Positions 16,704 to 25,164 of a DNA stretch of 56,194 bases are shown here, piece by piece. Location: the NCBI GenBank assembly GCA_020632925.1, contig JACKER010000038.1:1-56194 (forward strand), in the 5' to 3' direction. A model generated the notes under the pieces. It was not told the origin of the DNA and ran no database searches. It saw only the letters and a program-made list of their open reading frames with translations. Numbering within the stretch: the stretch's first letter is position 1; each line of letters opens with the position of its first letter. This DNA is from Alphaproteobacteria bacterium. GTDB taxonomy: Bacteria; Myxococcota_A; UBA796; GCA-2862545. Position numbers and translations under genes: made by a program.

Positions 16704-17956
16704 CGCTCCTCCTCCCCCAGCACCACCGCGGTGCGCACGCGCCCGATGCCCTTGAGCGCGATCTCGCCGCGATCCTGGATCCGGTAGCCCACCAGCCGCC
16801 CGGCCGTCTCGGCGGTCACGTGGACGCGCCCGGGCAGCCCCTGGCTCTCGAGACGGCTCGCGACGTTGACCGTGTCACCCCACAGGTCCCACGCGAACTT
16901 GGTGCGTCCGATCACGCCGGCCACGACGGGCCCGAGGTGCACGCCGATGCGGACCTGGAGGCGGACACCGGTCGCCCGTCCGAGCTCCTCCAGCACGACC
17001 AGCAGGCGCAGGGCGAGGCGGACCAGTCGGTCGAGCGCGTCCGGCACGGGCTCGGGCACCCCGCACACCGCCATCCAGGCATCCCCGATGGTCTTGACCT
17101 TCTCGCAGCCGTGCGCCACGCAGGCCTCGTCGAACGCGCTGAACACCTGCTCCAGCAGCTCCACCACGGCCTCGGGGGCCCAACCGGCGGCGAGGTTCGT
17201 GAAGCCCACGAGGTCGGCGAACAGCACCGCCACGTCGTCGAAGCGCTCGGCGATGCGCTGCTCGCCCGCCTCGAGCCGGCTCGCGACCGGCGCGGGCAGG
17301 ACATTGAGCAGCAGCTGCTCCGAGCGCGCGTGCGCCACCCGGAGCTCCGCGGTCCGCGCCTCGACCTTCTCCTCGAGCGAGCGGTTGAGCTGCGACAGGC
17401 GGAGGTGGAGGTCCGCGAGCTGCAGCCGGGACGCCGTCATCGACGCGATGGTGGCGAGCAGGTCCTCGTGGTGCGGCGTGAAGAAGCCGAGCTGGGAGTG
17501 CTCGGTGTCGATCACGCCGATCACGCCACGGTCTCCGACGATGGGCACCGCGAGCTCGGACAGGCGCGAGGCGTCGTCGGTGATGTATCGGGGATCGAGG
17601 CGCACGTCGTCGATACGTTCCGCGTTCCCCGTCGCCGCCACCGTGCCCACGATGCCCTGCCCGAGCGGGATCACGATCGGATCCTTGATCTCTCGCGCGC
17701 GAGGGTTCTTCGGGCCATAGGCCGCGCGCTGCACGAGGCGGCTGCCGTCGGGGTCGAGGAGGTAGATCACGCAGTCTTCGAGGCCCATGCGCGCCACGAC
17801 CTCGTTCGCCACGTCCCACAGGATGTCGTCCACCTCCGCCCGCACGTGCAGGAGCGAGGTGGCGAAGGCGTTGATCACGCCGAGGTCGCGCACCCGCGCC
17901 TCGAGCGCCTGGTTGCGGGCCTGGAGCTCCGCCAGCCGGGGGTCCCGTTCGTCCAC
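16700..17956 (-). CDS. GAF-domain class III adenylate cyclase
   Basis: A 418-residue signalling enzyme. Residues 25-185 form a GAF domain. Residues 190-225 are a helical linker (LNRSLEEKVEARTAELRVAH). Residues 230-410 are a class III cyclase: VLFADLVGFT (first metal Asp), EKVKTIGDAWMAV (substrate Lys and second metal Asp), WDLWGDTVNVASR (purine-specifying Asp and the transition-state Asn/Arg). The Lys/Asp pair points to ATP rather than GTP, making cAMP. No transmembrane helix is present, so it is cytoplasmic. The GTG start lies 6 nt after TAGAAT without SD. It overlaps the next gene by ATGA. Confidence 0.92.
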   Translation of the reverse strand: MDERDPRLAELQARNQALEARVRDLGVINAFATSLLHVRAEVDDILWDVANEVVARMGLEDCVIYLLDPDGSRLVQRAAYGPKNPRAREIKDPIVIPLGQGIVGTVAATGNAERIDDVRLDPRYITDDASRLSELAVPIVGDRGVIGVIDTEHSQLGFFTPHHEDLLATIASMTASRLQLADLHLRLSQLNRSLEEKVEARTAELRVAHARSEQLLLNVLPAPVASRLEAGEQRIAERFDDVAVLFADLVGFTNLAAGWAPEAVVELLEQVFSAFDEACVAHGCEKVKTIGDAWMAVCGVPEPVPDALDRLVRLALRLLVVLEELGRATGVRLQVRIGVHLGPVVAGVIGRTKFAWDLWGDTVNVASRLESQGLPGRVHVTAETAGRLVGYRIQDRGEIALKGIGRVRTAVVLGEEER

Positions 17957-17962
17957 GGACGC

Positions 17963-17968
17963 ATTCTA
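17963..17968 (-). promoter_or_regulatory. -10-like TAGAAT, leaderless start of cyclase gene
   Basis: Read on the minus strand, TAGAAT is followed by exactly 6 nt and then GTG at 17956. No SD is present. It sits in the 21-bp gap after the VWA gene, so the cyclase unit probably has its own promoter. Confidence 0.5.
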
Positions 17969-17977
17969 GAGCACCGC

Positions 17978-19081
17978 TCAGCCGCGGATGATCCTCGCCA
18001 TGCTCTCCGCCAGCTTCTCGGGCGTGCAGATCAACAGATCCATCCCCACCTTGCGGCACTTGTTCGCCGTCGTCCGGTCGATCTGCGGGCGGGCGTCGTA
18101 CCCGAGCGCGCCCAGGCCCACCATTCGCGCGCCGCTCTCGGCCATCGTCTTGACCTGCGCCACGAGCTCGTCCGTCGGTCGGCCCTCGTAGAAGTCCGTC
18201 ACCAGCACGACGATCGTGCGCGCCGGCTCGCGGAACAGGCCGTGGCAGTACTGGAGGGCCTTCGTGATGTCCGTCCCGCCGCCGAGCTGGATGGACAGCA
18301 GCACGTCCACCGGCGAGCCCACGAGCCCGGAGAGGTCCACGACCTGCGTGTCGAAGAGCACGAGCGAGGTGCGCATCGCGGGCAGCTCGGCGAAGATCGA
18401 CGCCATCACCGCGCTGAAGATGGCGGACTCGAGCATCGAGCCCGACTGGTCCACACACACGATCACGTGCCAGGGCCGCTTCTTGCGCTCGGCCGCGTGG
18501 TACCAGGTCCGATCCACGAGCAGCCGCCCGCGCTCCGCGTCCCAGTGCTGGAGGTTGCGGCGGATCGTCGTCTTCAGGTCGAGGTTGCGGAAGACCTTGC
18601 GCGGCGAGTGGCGGTCGCGGCGCAACGCACCGGTGATGGCGGTCTCGACGCTGATGCGGAGCAGGTTGCGGAGCTGCTGGACGACCTGGTCGATGATCTT
18701 GCGCGCGAGCCCCCGGGTCTGCTCGTTCATGAGGTGGCGGTGCGTGAGCAGCGTCTTCACGAGCTCGGTGTTCGGCTCGATGCGCTCCAGGAGCTCGGGC
18801 TGGTCGAGCAGCTTGTCGATACCGCGACGGGAGACCAGCTCTCGCTCGAGGACCTCCTTCGCCTCGCGCGGGAAGAGCTCGCTCACGGCGTCGACCCAGC
18901 GCGGGACGGTCAGCCGTGAAGCCTCGCTGCCGCCGGAACCCTCGGACTCCTCGTAGACGAAGCCCAGCACCTCGTCGGCCATCGCGGCCTCGCCGTCGCC
19001 CGGCTGAAGCGAGATGCCGTGCTCCTCGGCCGTCTTGCCCAGGCACAGGCGCCAGCGCGTGAGCAGCTCGAGGTCGTTCAC
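17978..19081 (-). CDS. VWA-domain protein of MoxR/VWA module
   Basis: A 367-residue cytoplasmic protein with a helical N-terminal half and a C-terminal CoxE-like VWA domain. The MIDAS is complete: VDQSGSM (about residue 208), GGGTDI and VTDFYEG. VWA proteins of this type work with MoxR-family AAA+ ATPases as chaperone-like or metal-insertion machines. The MoxR gene is in the same block, about 3.9 kb upstream. The GTG start overlaps the stop of the DUF5682-like gene by 4 nt, so the two are coupled. It has no signal peptide. Confidence 0.87.
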   Translation of the reverse strand: MNDLELLTRWRLCLGKTAEEHGISLQPGDGEAAMADEVLGFVYEESEGSGGSEASRLTVPRWVDAVSELFPREAKEVLERELVSRRGIDKLLDQPELLERIEPNTELVKTLLTHRHLMNEQTRGLARKIIDQVVQQLRNLLRISVETAITGALRRDRHSPRKVFRNLDLKTTIRRNLQHWDAERGRLLVDRTWYHAAERKKRPWHVIVCVDQSGSMLESAIFSAVMASIFAELPAMRTSLVLFDTQVVDLSGLVGSPVDVLLSIQLGGGTDITKALQYCHGLFREPARTIVVLVTDFYEGRPTDELVAQVKTMAESGARMVGLGALGYDARPQIDRTTANKCRKVGMDLLICTPEKLAESMARIIRG

Positions 19082-21456
19082 GCGGCCCCCCAGGCGCTCA
19101 GGATCTCGGCCACCTTCGCGTCGAGCCGCGCCATCACGACGGCCGCGTCGAGCGAGCCGGGGAGCGTGACCAGCGCGCGGGCGTCGGCCTTCCCATAGCG
19201 GCGGGCCACCGCCTCCGCGAACCCGTCGCGCTGGCGGGCGTGCAGCCGCTCGAAGGCGTGCCGCATCCGCGGGAGGATCGCGCGGAACACCTCGGGCTCG
19301 CAGGCACGGAGCAGGTCGTCGACCGCGGCCACCAGCAGGTCGGCGCCGAGCATCAGCGTCGTACGCGACACGGCGAACACGCCCTCGAGGAACGCCCCGG
19401 CCTCGCCACGCACATCGGCAGGCGCCCGGGCGTACGCCGAGACCGCGGCAGCCAACGCCTCGGGCGGCACCACGCGGATCTCGCCCAGGACCCCGAGGAA
19501 GGCGCCGCGCAGGAAGGGCGAGCGGGTGTCGCCCGCCGCGGACCGCACGTTGGCCTCGAACAGTGCGGCGTCGTGCGTCTCGGGGTCGGCGAGCAGCGCC
19601 TCCGCGAGCGCGGTGAGCGCGGTCAGGACGTCGGGCTGCTCCTCGTCGGGGACATTGGCCGCCTCCGGCAGGCGGAAGCACGCGCGCCCGAAGGCGCGGG
19701 CCTCGAGCTCCGCCAGCACCTCGGCGCGCAGCCCGCGGAAGCCCGCCTGGCGACGCAGCACCGACAGATCCACCATCGCGGCGGCGAGCGAGGAGGCGCG
19801 GACGTCCTCGTCGAGCGCGGTGCTCGCGGCCTCCTCGAGGCGCTCGGCGAGCGTCGGCAGGTCCATGTCCACCGCCCCCCGCCAGCAGGCCGTGACCCGC
19901 GAGGCGTCCGACCCGATGCCCGCCACCTCCTCCGCGAGCTTCGCGGCGGCGGCGGCCTCGACGGTGTCGCCGTAGAGCACGTTCTCGACGAGCGCCTGCT
20001 CGACGTCGGGCGACCACGAGGCCCTCCAGCGCTCGCGGAACACGGTGCCGATGGACGGCCCCTGGACCCGATGGGCGAGCGGCACGCCGATGCGCACGAG
20101 GCGGTGGAGGAAGGCCGAGCGTCGGGCGGAGAGCGGCTCGCGACGGTCCAGGTCCAGCACGACGACGCGCTCGTGCTCCATCAGCTCGCCGAGCTCCAGC
20201 TCGCCGATCTGCGCGTGTACGTCGGCGACGAGCGGCAGGCGCCCGAGCGTGGGCGTGACCTTGCCGACGGCGGTGCCCACGGCGGCGCGCGTGATGGCCT
20301 CGACCAGGCGCTTGCCGTCGGTCCGCGGGTCGCCCTTGCAGCAGCAGGTGACGATGGCGTCGTGCAGGTCGTCGAGCAGCGCGTGCGGGCGGCGGCGGAG
20401 GGCCGCCAGGCTGCGTGCCGTGTGTGCCACGCTGATGGCGTCGGCGCTGGACAGGGGCTCGCCCGCCCTGCGTGCCGCACCGAAGGCGTCCTGGAGCGCG
20501 TCGAGCAGCGCGTCGTCGGGGCCCTTGCCGGCCTCCAGCGCCTCCCAGAGCCGCTGGTAGTAGCGGGGGGCCCGGTTGCCGGCGCCGTAGCCCGACCGGT
20601 CGCTGGTGCGGAAGTAGCTGAACGGGGTCACCGTGGCCTGCACCGTGCCCTCGGGGATGGGCGGCGGATCGGCGCCGTCGCGCTCGAGGAACAGGTGGAA
20701 GCCGCCGCACACGACCATCGCCTGCTCGGGACCCAGGCCGCGGGACGCGAGCTCTGTGGTGATGGTCCGCCACATGTGCCGTTCACGGGCGATGGTGCCG
20801 TCGAGGGCGAGCTCGGCGGGGTCGCCGGTCAGGCGGGCGGCGGCGCAGAAGGCGGCCAGATCACGCCGGAAGGACTCGGCGTCCTCGTGCGTCGCCACCT
20901 CGAACAGCGCGTCCCAGGTCTCGTCGAACGTGCGGTACCCGGCGGCCTTCGCGAGCCCCTGGTAGAACTGGCTGCGCGTGATGCGCTCCTCGACCTCCCG
21001 GCTCGGGTCGGGGACCTCGGCGCCCTCGGCGAGCGCGGTGCGGGCTTGGTGCGGTAGATCGATGAAGACCACGTCGGCGCCGAGCTCGTGGGCGGTGCGC
21101 ATCGCGACGTACTCGGGGGAGCAGGCGAGCAGCGGGTACCAGGCGGCGAAGCGGGCGACGGGCTGCCCCTCCTCGAGCGGCGCGAGCACGCCCTGGTCGT
21201 CGCGGAACGAGGTGTAGAGCGCGATGGGCGGCCTGGTGTCGGGGTGGACGACATACGGGACGAGCGCGGTGGCGTCGGGCGGCCCCTCGATGAACACGAC
21301 GGCGGGCTTCCGCTGGCGCATCGCCTCGCGCAGGTGGCGCGCCGTGTTCGGCGAGTGGTGGCGGACGGGGAACCAGTACAGCGCGTCGGCCAGGACGGCG
21401 TCGACCATCGCCCCGACGCGCTCCTCCCAGGGATGTGCCTCCGCCTCGCTCCCCAC
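19078..21456 (-). CDS. DUF5682-like large protein of MoxR/VWA module
   Basis: A 792-residue protein without signal peptide. The N-terminus YWFPVRHHSPNTARHLREAM, then PAVVFIEGPPDATAL, and VFIDLPHQ resemble the DUF5682 family, which has a TraB/ChaN-like core and often sits beside MoxR and VWA genes. A second landmark is GPEQAMVVCGGFHLF. The C-terminal 500 residues are helical and repeat-like. The GTG at 21456 is chosen because GGGAGGT lies 4 nt before it; ATG at 21408 is the alternative. The 3' end overlaps the VWA start. The biochemical activity is not known. Confidence 0.8.
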   Translation of the reverse strand: MGSEAEAHPWEERVGAMVDAVLADALYWFPVRHHSPNTARHLREAMRQRKPAVVFIEGPPDATALVPYVVHPDTRPPIALYTSFRDDQGVLAPLEEGQPVARFAAWYPLLACSPEYVAMRTAHELGADVVFIDLPHQARTALAEGAEVPDPSREVEERITRSQFYQGLAKAAGYRTFDETWDALFEVATHEDAESFRRDLAAFCAAARLTGDPAELALDGTIARERHMWRTITTELASRGLGPEQAMVVCGGFHLFLERDGADPPPIPEGTVQATVTPFSYFRTSDRSGYGAGNRAPRYYQRLWEALEAGKGPDDALLDALQDAFGAARRAGEPLSSADAISVAHTARSLAALRRRPHALLDDLHDAIVTCCCKGDPRTDGKRLVEAITRAAVGTAVGKVTPTLGRLPLVADVHAQIGELELGELMEHERVVVLDLDRREPLSARRSAFLHRLVRIGVPLAHRVQGPSIGTVFRERWRASWSPDVEQALVENVLYGDTVEAAAAAKLAEEVAGIGSDASRVTACWRGAVDMDLPTLAERLEEAASTALDEDVRASSLAAAMVDLSVLRRQAGFRGLRAEVLAELEARAFGRACFRLPEAANVPDEEQPDVLTALTALAEALLADPETHDAALFEANVRSAAGDTRSPFLRGAFLGVLGEIRVVPPEALAAAVSAYARAPADVRGEAGAFLEGVFAVSRTTLMLGADLLVAAVDDLLRACEPEVFRAILPRMRHAFERLHARQRDGFAEAVARRYGKADARALVTLPGSLDAAVVMARLDAKVAEILSAWGAA

Positions 21457-21486
21457 CGCCACCTCCCGCGCAAGATACACCCGGAC

Positions 21487-21798
21487 ATGGGCTGGGCGAA
21501 CCGAGCCATCGAGGAGCTTCGGGCCGGACGGGCAGCCACGATCCGCCCGCACGGTGGCTCGATGCGGCCGAAGGTGGAGTCCGGTGCGACCGTGACGCTC
21601 GAGCCCGTGACCGCCGCGGAGGTCGAGGTGGGCGACGTCGTGCTGTGCCGGGTGGCGGGCAACGTCTACCTCCACCTGGTCACGGCCGTTCAGGGCACGG
21701 GCGACGACCGCCGCGTCCAGATCGGCAACATGCGCGGTCGCATCAATGGTTGGACCAGGGCGATCTACGGGCGAGCCACGGAGATCCGGAACCCGTAG
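21487..21798 (+). CDS. S24/S26-like (LexA/signal-peptidase fold) small protein
   Basis: A 103-residue protein. GGSMRPKVESGATVTLEPV and VEVGDVVLCRV match the SM-P...GD-V core of S24/S26 serine peptidases, and NVYLHLVTAV...QIGNMRGRINGW fits the following strands. The Ser of GGSM is present. The only Lys is four residues after it, so the usual catalytic Lys is missing and activity is doubtful. The gene lies antiparallel between the DUF5682-like and ATPase genes. ATG is 7 nt after GATACA, again leaderless-like. Confidence 0.72.
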   Translation: MGWANRAIEELRAGRAATIRPHGGSMRPKVESGATVTLEPVTAAEVEVGDVVLCRVAGNVYLHLVTAVQGTGDDRRVQIGNMRGRINGWTRAIYGRATEIRNP

Positions 21799-21805
21799 GG
21801 ACGCG

Positions 21806-22912
21806 TCAGAGCCCGTCGACGGGGTTGTCCGGGTCCGCGTCCCGCCGGAGCTGCTTCAAGGACTCCACCGCGGCCTCGTAGCGTTGCTGAGCCTGGGCCG
21901 GGCGGGTGGACTCGAGCTGGAAGAGATCCGATAGCAACAGCTGATCCGGAGACAACCCGAAGGTCTCGATACCGGGTCGGGCCGCGGTCAGCCGCCCGTC
22001 CTCGCGCCGAAGGACGCACACGCTCTCGGCGTGGACCCCGCCCAGGACCAGTGGGCTGTGCGTCGTGACCACGAACTGCATGGCCGGCAGCGCGTCGGCG
22101 AGGGACTGGAGCACGCTGCGCTGCCAGCGAGGGTGGAGGTGGAGGTCGACCTCGTCGATCAGGACCACCCCGGCCCGCTCTCGGAGCGGCGTCTCCGCCG
22201 AGAGCTGGTGCAGGTGGAACAGGAGGTCGGCGAGCCAGCCGATGTGGGCGCGGTAGCCGTCCGAGAGGGCGCGCAGCGGCAGCCGGGACCCTCGGAAGTC
22301 GAACAGCAGCTGCCCGTCCTGCGACCGGTCGGGCGTGAGCTTCACCTCGCCGGTGGTCGCCTGCTCGAAGACGGCCGAGAGCGCGTCGATGTCGACGGAC
22401 CCCTCGCTCTTGCCGGACGAGGTCCAGCTCTCGAGGGGCACCAGCGCGAAGCTCTGCTCGAGGAGGGACCCCACCCGCTGGAGCCGGCGGCCCGTGCTCC
22501 GGTTCCGAACGTCGGGGTCGTAGGACTCGCCCGCATCCACGCGGCGCGTCGCGCCGTACCCGGCCAGGAAGAGCGCGGGGGAGCTGTCGGTCCACAGGAG
22601 CTCGTTCGGGAAGTCGTTGGCACCCTCGACCACCTCGAGCGTTCCCTTGCGGCTCAGGCGGACCGTGCCGGTCCCATCGGTGGTCCGGAGCACCACCTGC
22701 GCGTCGGGGTGGTCCCGGTGGACGTTCCAGGCCGAACGATGGCCGCTGCTGGGCAGCACCTCGCCGAGGAGCGCATAGCAGATCGCGGTGATCACGCTGC
22801 TCTTGCCGGCGCCGTTCTCGCCGAGGAGCACGAGCGGGCCGGTCGCCGGGAACGTCAGCTCCAGGTCCTCCACGCCGCGGAAGCGCTGGAGGGTCAGGTG
22901 TTTGAGCCGCAA
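21806..22912 (-). CDS. AAA/ABC-type (AAA_15/21, SMC-like) ATPase
   Basis: A 368-residue ATPase. It has RFRGVEDLELTF at the N-terminus, Walker A GENGAGKSS (about residues 31-39), signature-like LRALSDGYRAHIGWL, Walker B VVLIDEVDLHLHP (about 250) and the H-loop TTHSP. This is the RecF/OLD-type layout, but there is no Toprim or other nuclease domain after the ATPase, and no nuclease gene is next to it. The start is TTG at 22912 with GGGAGG upstream. It follows the MoxR gene by 33 bp on the same strand, so it is probably in that operon. The function is unknown; DNA-linked or defence roles occur in this family. Confidence 0.85.
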   Translation of the reverse strand: MRLKHLTLQRFRGVEDLELTFPATGPLVLLGENGAGKSSVITAICYALLGEVLPSSGHRSAWNVHRDHPDAQVVLRTTDGTGTVRLSRKGTLEVVEGANDFPNELLWTDSSPALFLAGYGATRRVDAGESYDPDVRNRSTGRRLQRVGSLLEQSFALVPLESWTSSGKSEGSVDIDALSAVFEQATTGEVKLTPDRSQDGQLLFDFRGSRLPLRALSDGYRAHIGWLADLLFHLHQLSAETPLRERAGVVLIDEVDLHLHPRWQRSVLQSLADALPAMQFVVTTHSPLVLGGVHAESVCVLRREDGRLTAARPGIETFGLSPDQLLLSDLFQLESTRPAQAQQRYEAAVESLKQLRRDADPDNPVDGL

Positions 22913-22945
22913 CTTGCCTCCCGCCCAGAGCCTAACCGTCCGCGC

Positions 22946-24079
22946 TCAGCCCTCACGCACCGCGCGCACGGCGGCGTCGTGGAAGCGCTTCCACACGGGG
23001 TCGGCCGTCGCCCGCTTCTTCGCGACCAGCCCGAGGTACTCCTCGAGGATCTTGAGATCCTTTCGGTCCTCCTTGACGATCGAGCCGACGATGTTCCGCG
23101 CGACGTGCTCCGGGCCGACCGTGCCGTCTCCGAAGAAGCGGGCGGAGATGGCGGCGTCGAGCGCCACCCCGATGGCCTCGGCGGTGGACAGCGTCGTGGA
23201 CGGCTGCTTCACCTGCACGCCCTCGGCCGTCTTGCCGTCCCGGATCTCGCGGAACACCGTCGCCAGGAGCGTGATCACGGTCTCGTCGAGCTTCGCGTCG
23301 ATCGCGTAGCGCTGGAGCAGGTCCGCGCTCCGGGACTTCACGATCTCCACCTCGGTCCGCCGGTCGCCAACGACCGGGAGATAGACGTAGTTGAAGCGTC
23401 GCTTCAGCGCGGCGGAGAGCTCGTTCACGCCCTGGTCCCGCGTGTTCGCCGTCGCGATGACGTTGAACCCCGGCTTCGCCCACACGAGGTTGTCGCCCGG
23501 CAGCTCCGGCACCGCGATGGCCTTGTCGGAGAGCACGCTCACCAGCGCGTCCTGCACGTCCGGCACGCAGCGCGTGATCTCCTCGAAGCGCAGCAGCGAG
23601 CCCGCGCGCATCGCGATCATCGTCGGCGACGGGATCAGGTTGTTCGCCGTCGGGCCCTCGGCGATGACCCGCGCCACGTTCCACGAGTACTTGAGGTGCT
23701 CCTCCGTCGTCCCCGCCGTGCCCTGCAGCGTGAGCGTGGAGCAGCCGCTGATCGCCGCCGCGAGGTGCTCCGAGAGCCAGCTCTTGCCCGTGCCCGGCTC
23801 GCCCACGAGCAGCAGCGCCCGCTCCGACGCCAGCGTCACGATGGCCCGCTCGACGAGCCCGTCGTCGCCGAAGAACTTGCGGCTGATCTCGATCGTGCGC
23901 TTCTGCTTGCCGCTGCCCACCACGAGCGGCTTGTCCGTCCCCACCACGTACCGGAGGACCATCCGCGGCGACAGCTTCCAGGCGCGCGGACGCGAGTCGT
24001 CGTCGACGGCGGCCAGGGCGGCGAGCTCCTCGGCGTAGTGGGTCTCGGCGGGCTGGCGCAGGGTCTCGGTGTCGGACAT
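22946..24079 (-). CDS. MoxR-family AAA+ ATPase
   Basis: A 377-residue AAA+ protein. It has Walker A GEPGTGKSWLSEHL (about residue 92), LQGTAGTTEEHLKYSWNV, Walker B-like LLRFEEITRC, sensor 1 VIATANTRD and arginine-finger region LSAALKRRFNYVYLP, all typical of MoxR proteins. MoxR proteins act with VWA partners to remodel or activate target proteins. Here the VWA and DUF5682-like genes are downstream on the same strand. GAGGGAG precedes the ATG by 4 nt. The upstream gene ends 8 bp before it. Confidence 0.93.
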   Translation of the reverse strand: MSDTETLRQPAETHYAEELAALAAVDDDSRPRAWKLSPRMVLRYVVGTDKPLVVGSGKQKRTIEISRKFFGDDGLVERAIVTLASERALLLVGEPGTGKSWLSEHLAAAISGCSTLTLQGTAGTTEEHLKYSWNVARVIAEGPTANNLIPSPTMIAMRAGSLLRFEEITRCVPDVQDALVSVLSDKAIAVPELPGDNLVWAKPGFNVIATANTRDQGVNELSAALKRRFNYVYLPVVGDRRTEVEIVKSRSADLLQRYAIDAKLDETVITLLATVFREIRDGKTAEGVQVKQPSTTLSTAEAIGVALDAAISARFFGDGTVGPEHVARNIVGSIVKEDRKDLKILEEYLGLVAKKRATADPVWKRFHDAAVRAVREG

Positions 24080-24087
24080 GGGCTCCC

Positions 24088-25164
24088 TCACAGGCTCAAG
24101 AGCGCGAGCAGCTTCTTCTTGTCGATGGTGGTCGAGGCGATGGTCAGGAAGTCGGGCTGGCCGTCGAACGTCGTGAGCGGCGCGAAGACCGGGCGGCACA
24201 TCTCGTAGTGCATGACGCCGAACAGCGGCGGTACGACCTTGCGTTTGCGCAGCTCCGCCAGACGCTTGTCGAGCCGTGTGCCGTCCTCGCCCGCAGGCAG
24301 GCGCACCTCGAGCACCAGGTCGTCCATCGTCAGCGGCACGACGCGCACGCCATCGCGGTCGAAGGGCTCGCCGACCCCGTAGTCGCGCAGCCAGAGCTCC
24401 TCGGACAGCTCCACCTCGAGGTCGAGCGGGCTGATCTCCCAGGCCCGCACGCGCTCGGCCGCGGCCGCCCGATCGAAGCCCACGAAGCGCGTGAGATCGG
24501 CGGGCTTCGGGTCCACGGTCACGGTCGCCTTGGGCCCGAGCAGCAAGCGCCCGCCTTCCGCCACCGCCACCTGCGTGAAGGTGACGGCGCCGCCGCCGAG
24601 CAGCACCTTGGGCTCGAACTTCTGTGGCTGGGGCAGGTGGAGCCAGGCCTCGAGGGGCAGCCCGGCGTCCTTGCGCGCGAACACGAAGGACCAGAGCAGC
24701 GCGCGACCGTCGTGCTCCCCGCCGAGCTGGCGCAGGCGGAACTCGAAGCTGCCGCTGGAGGCCGAGCCGCGAGCGGCGACGCCGAGCACCGCGACCGTGA
24801 TCGACGGCATCGGGACGGGTGCGGTGGGCGTGAACCAGAGCCGCTGCCAGAGCGCCTCGTCGCCCGTGCGCACGGCGCGTTCGAGCCCCTGGGCGACCAT
24901 CCACGAGCGGTGGACGAAGAGCGTGAGCCGCCGCGCGGAGAAGTCGGGGGAGTGCGCCACGTAGCGCCCGATCTCCTCGTTCGCGTACCGCAGGCTCGCG
25001 GCCAGGCGACCGATCCTGTGGCGCCCGGCCTCTCGGAAGGCCGTGTCGAGCCGGGCCACGGTCGCCTTCGAGGCCGCGGAGAGCCCGGTGGACACGAGCT
25101 CCTCGCAGGCGGCCGACAGATCGGCGAGCAGCGGCAGCAGGGCCTGGCGCTCGGCGGGCGTCAC
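24088..25164 (-). CDS. Uncharacterised MoxR-associated protein, 358 aa
   Basis: I cannot name this family. The N-terminal 90 residues are helical and share a pattern with the next gene upstream (EELV-x2-G-x3-AS-x3-VARLD). The rest is beta-rich with extended charged segments (FEPKVLLGGGAVTFTQVAVA, VELSEELWLRDYGVGEPFDRDG). No signal peptide or catalytic motif is seen. It lies 8 bp before the MoxR gene, and its GTG start overlaps the upstream stop (GTGA), so it is a structural part of the operon. It may be an adaptor or substrate of the MoxR/VWA machine. Confidence 0.7.
   Translation of the reverse strand: MTPAERQALLPLLADLSAACEELVSTGLSAASKATVARLDTAFREAGRHRIGRLAASLRYANEEIGRYVAHSPDFSARRLTLFVHRSWMVAQGLERAVRTGDEALWQRLWFTPTAPVPMPSITVAVLGVAARGSASSGSFEFRLRQLGGEHDGRALLWSFVFARKDAGLPLEAWLHLPQPQKFEPKVLLGGGAVTFTQVAVAEGGRLLLGPKATVTVDPKPADLTRFVGFDRAAAAERVRAWEISPLDLEVELSEELWLRDYGVGEPFDRDGVRVVPLTMDDLVLEVRLPAGEDGTRLDKRLAELRKRKVVPPLFGVMHYEMCRPVFAPLTTFDGQPDFLTIASTTIDKKKLLALLSL

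Noticed and set aside
21806..22912. Assignment of the ABC/SMC-type ATPase as an OLD-family nuclease or Septu PtuA defence protein
   Set aside because: No Toprim domain follows the ATPase and no HNH partner gene is adjacent, so only the ATPase fold is supported.
22031..24208. 725-codon plus-strand open frame opposite the ATPase and MoxR genes
   Set aside because: Composition is typical of an antisense shadow, and both minus-strand genes have strong motifs and SD sequences.
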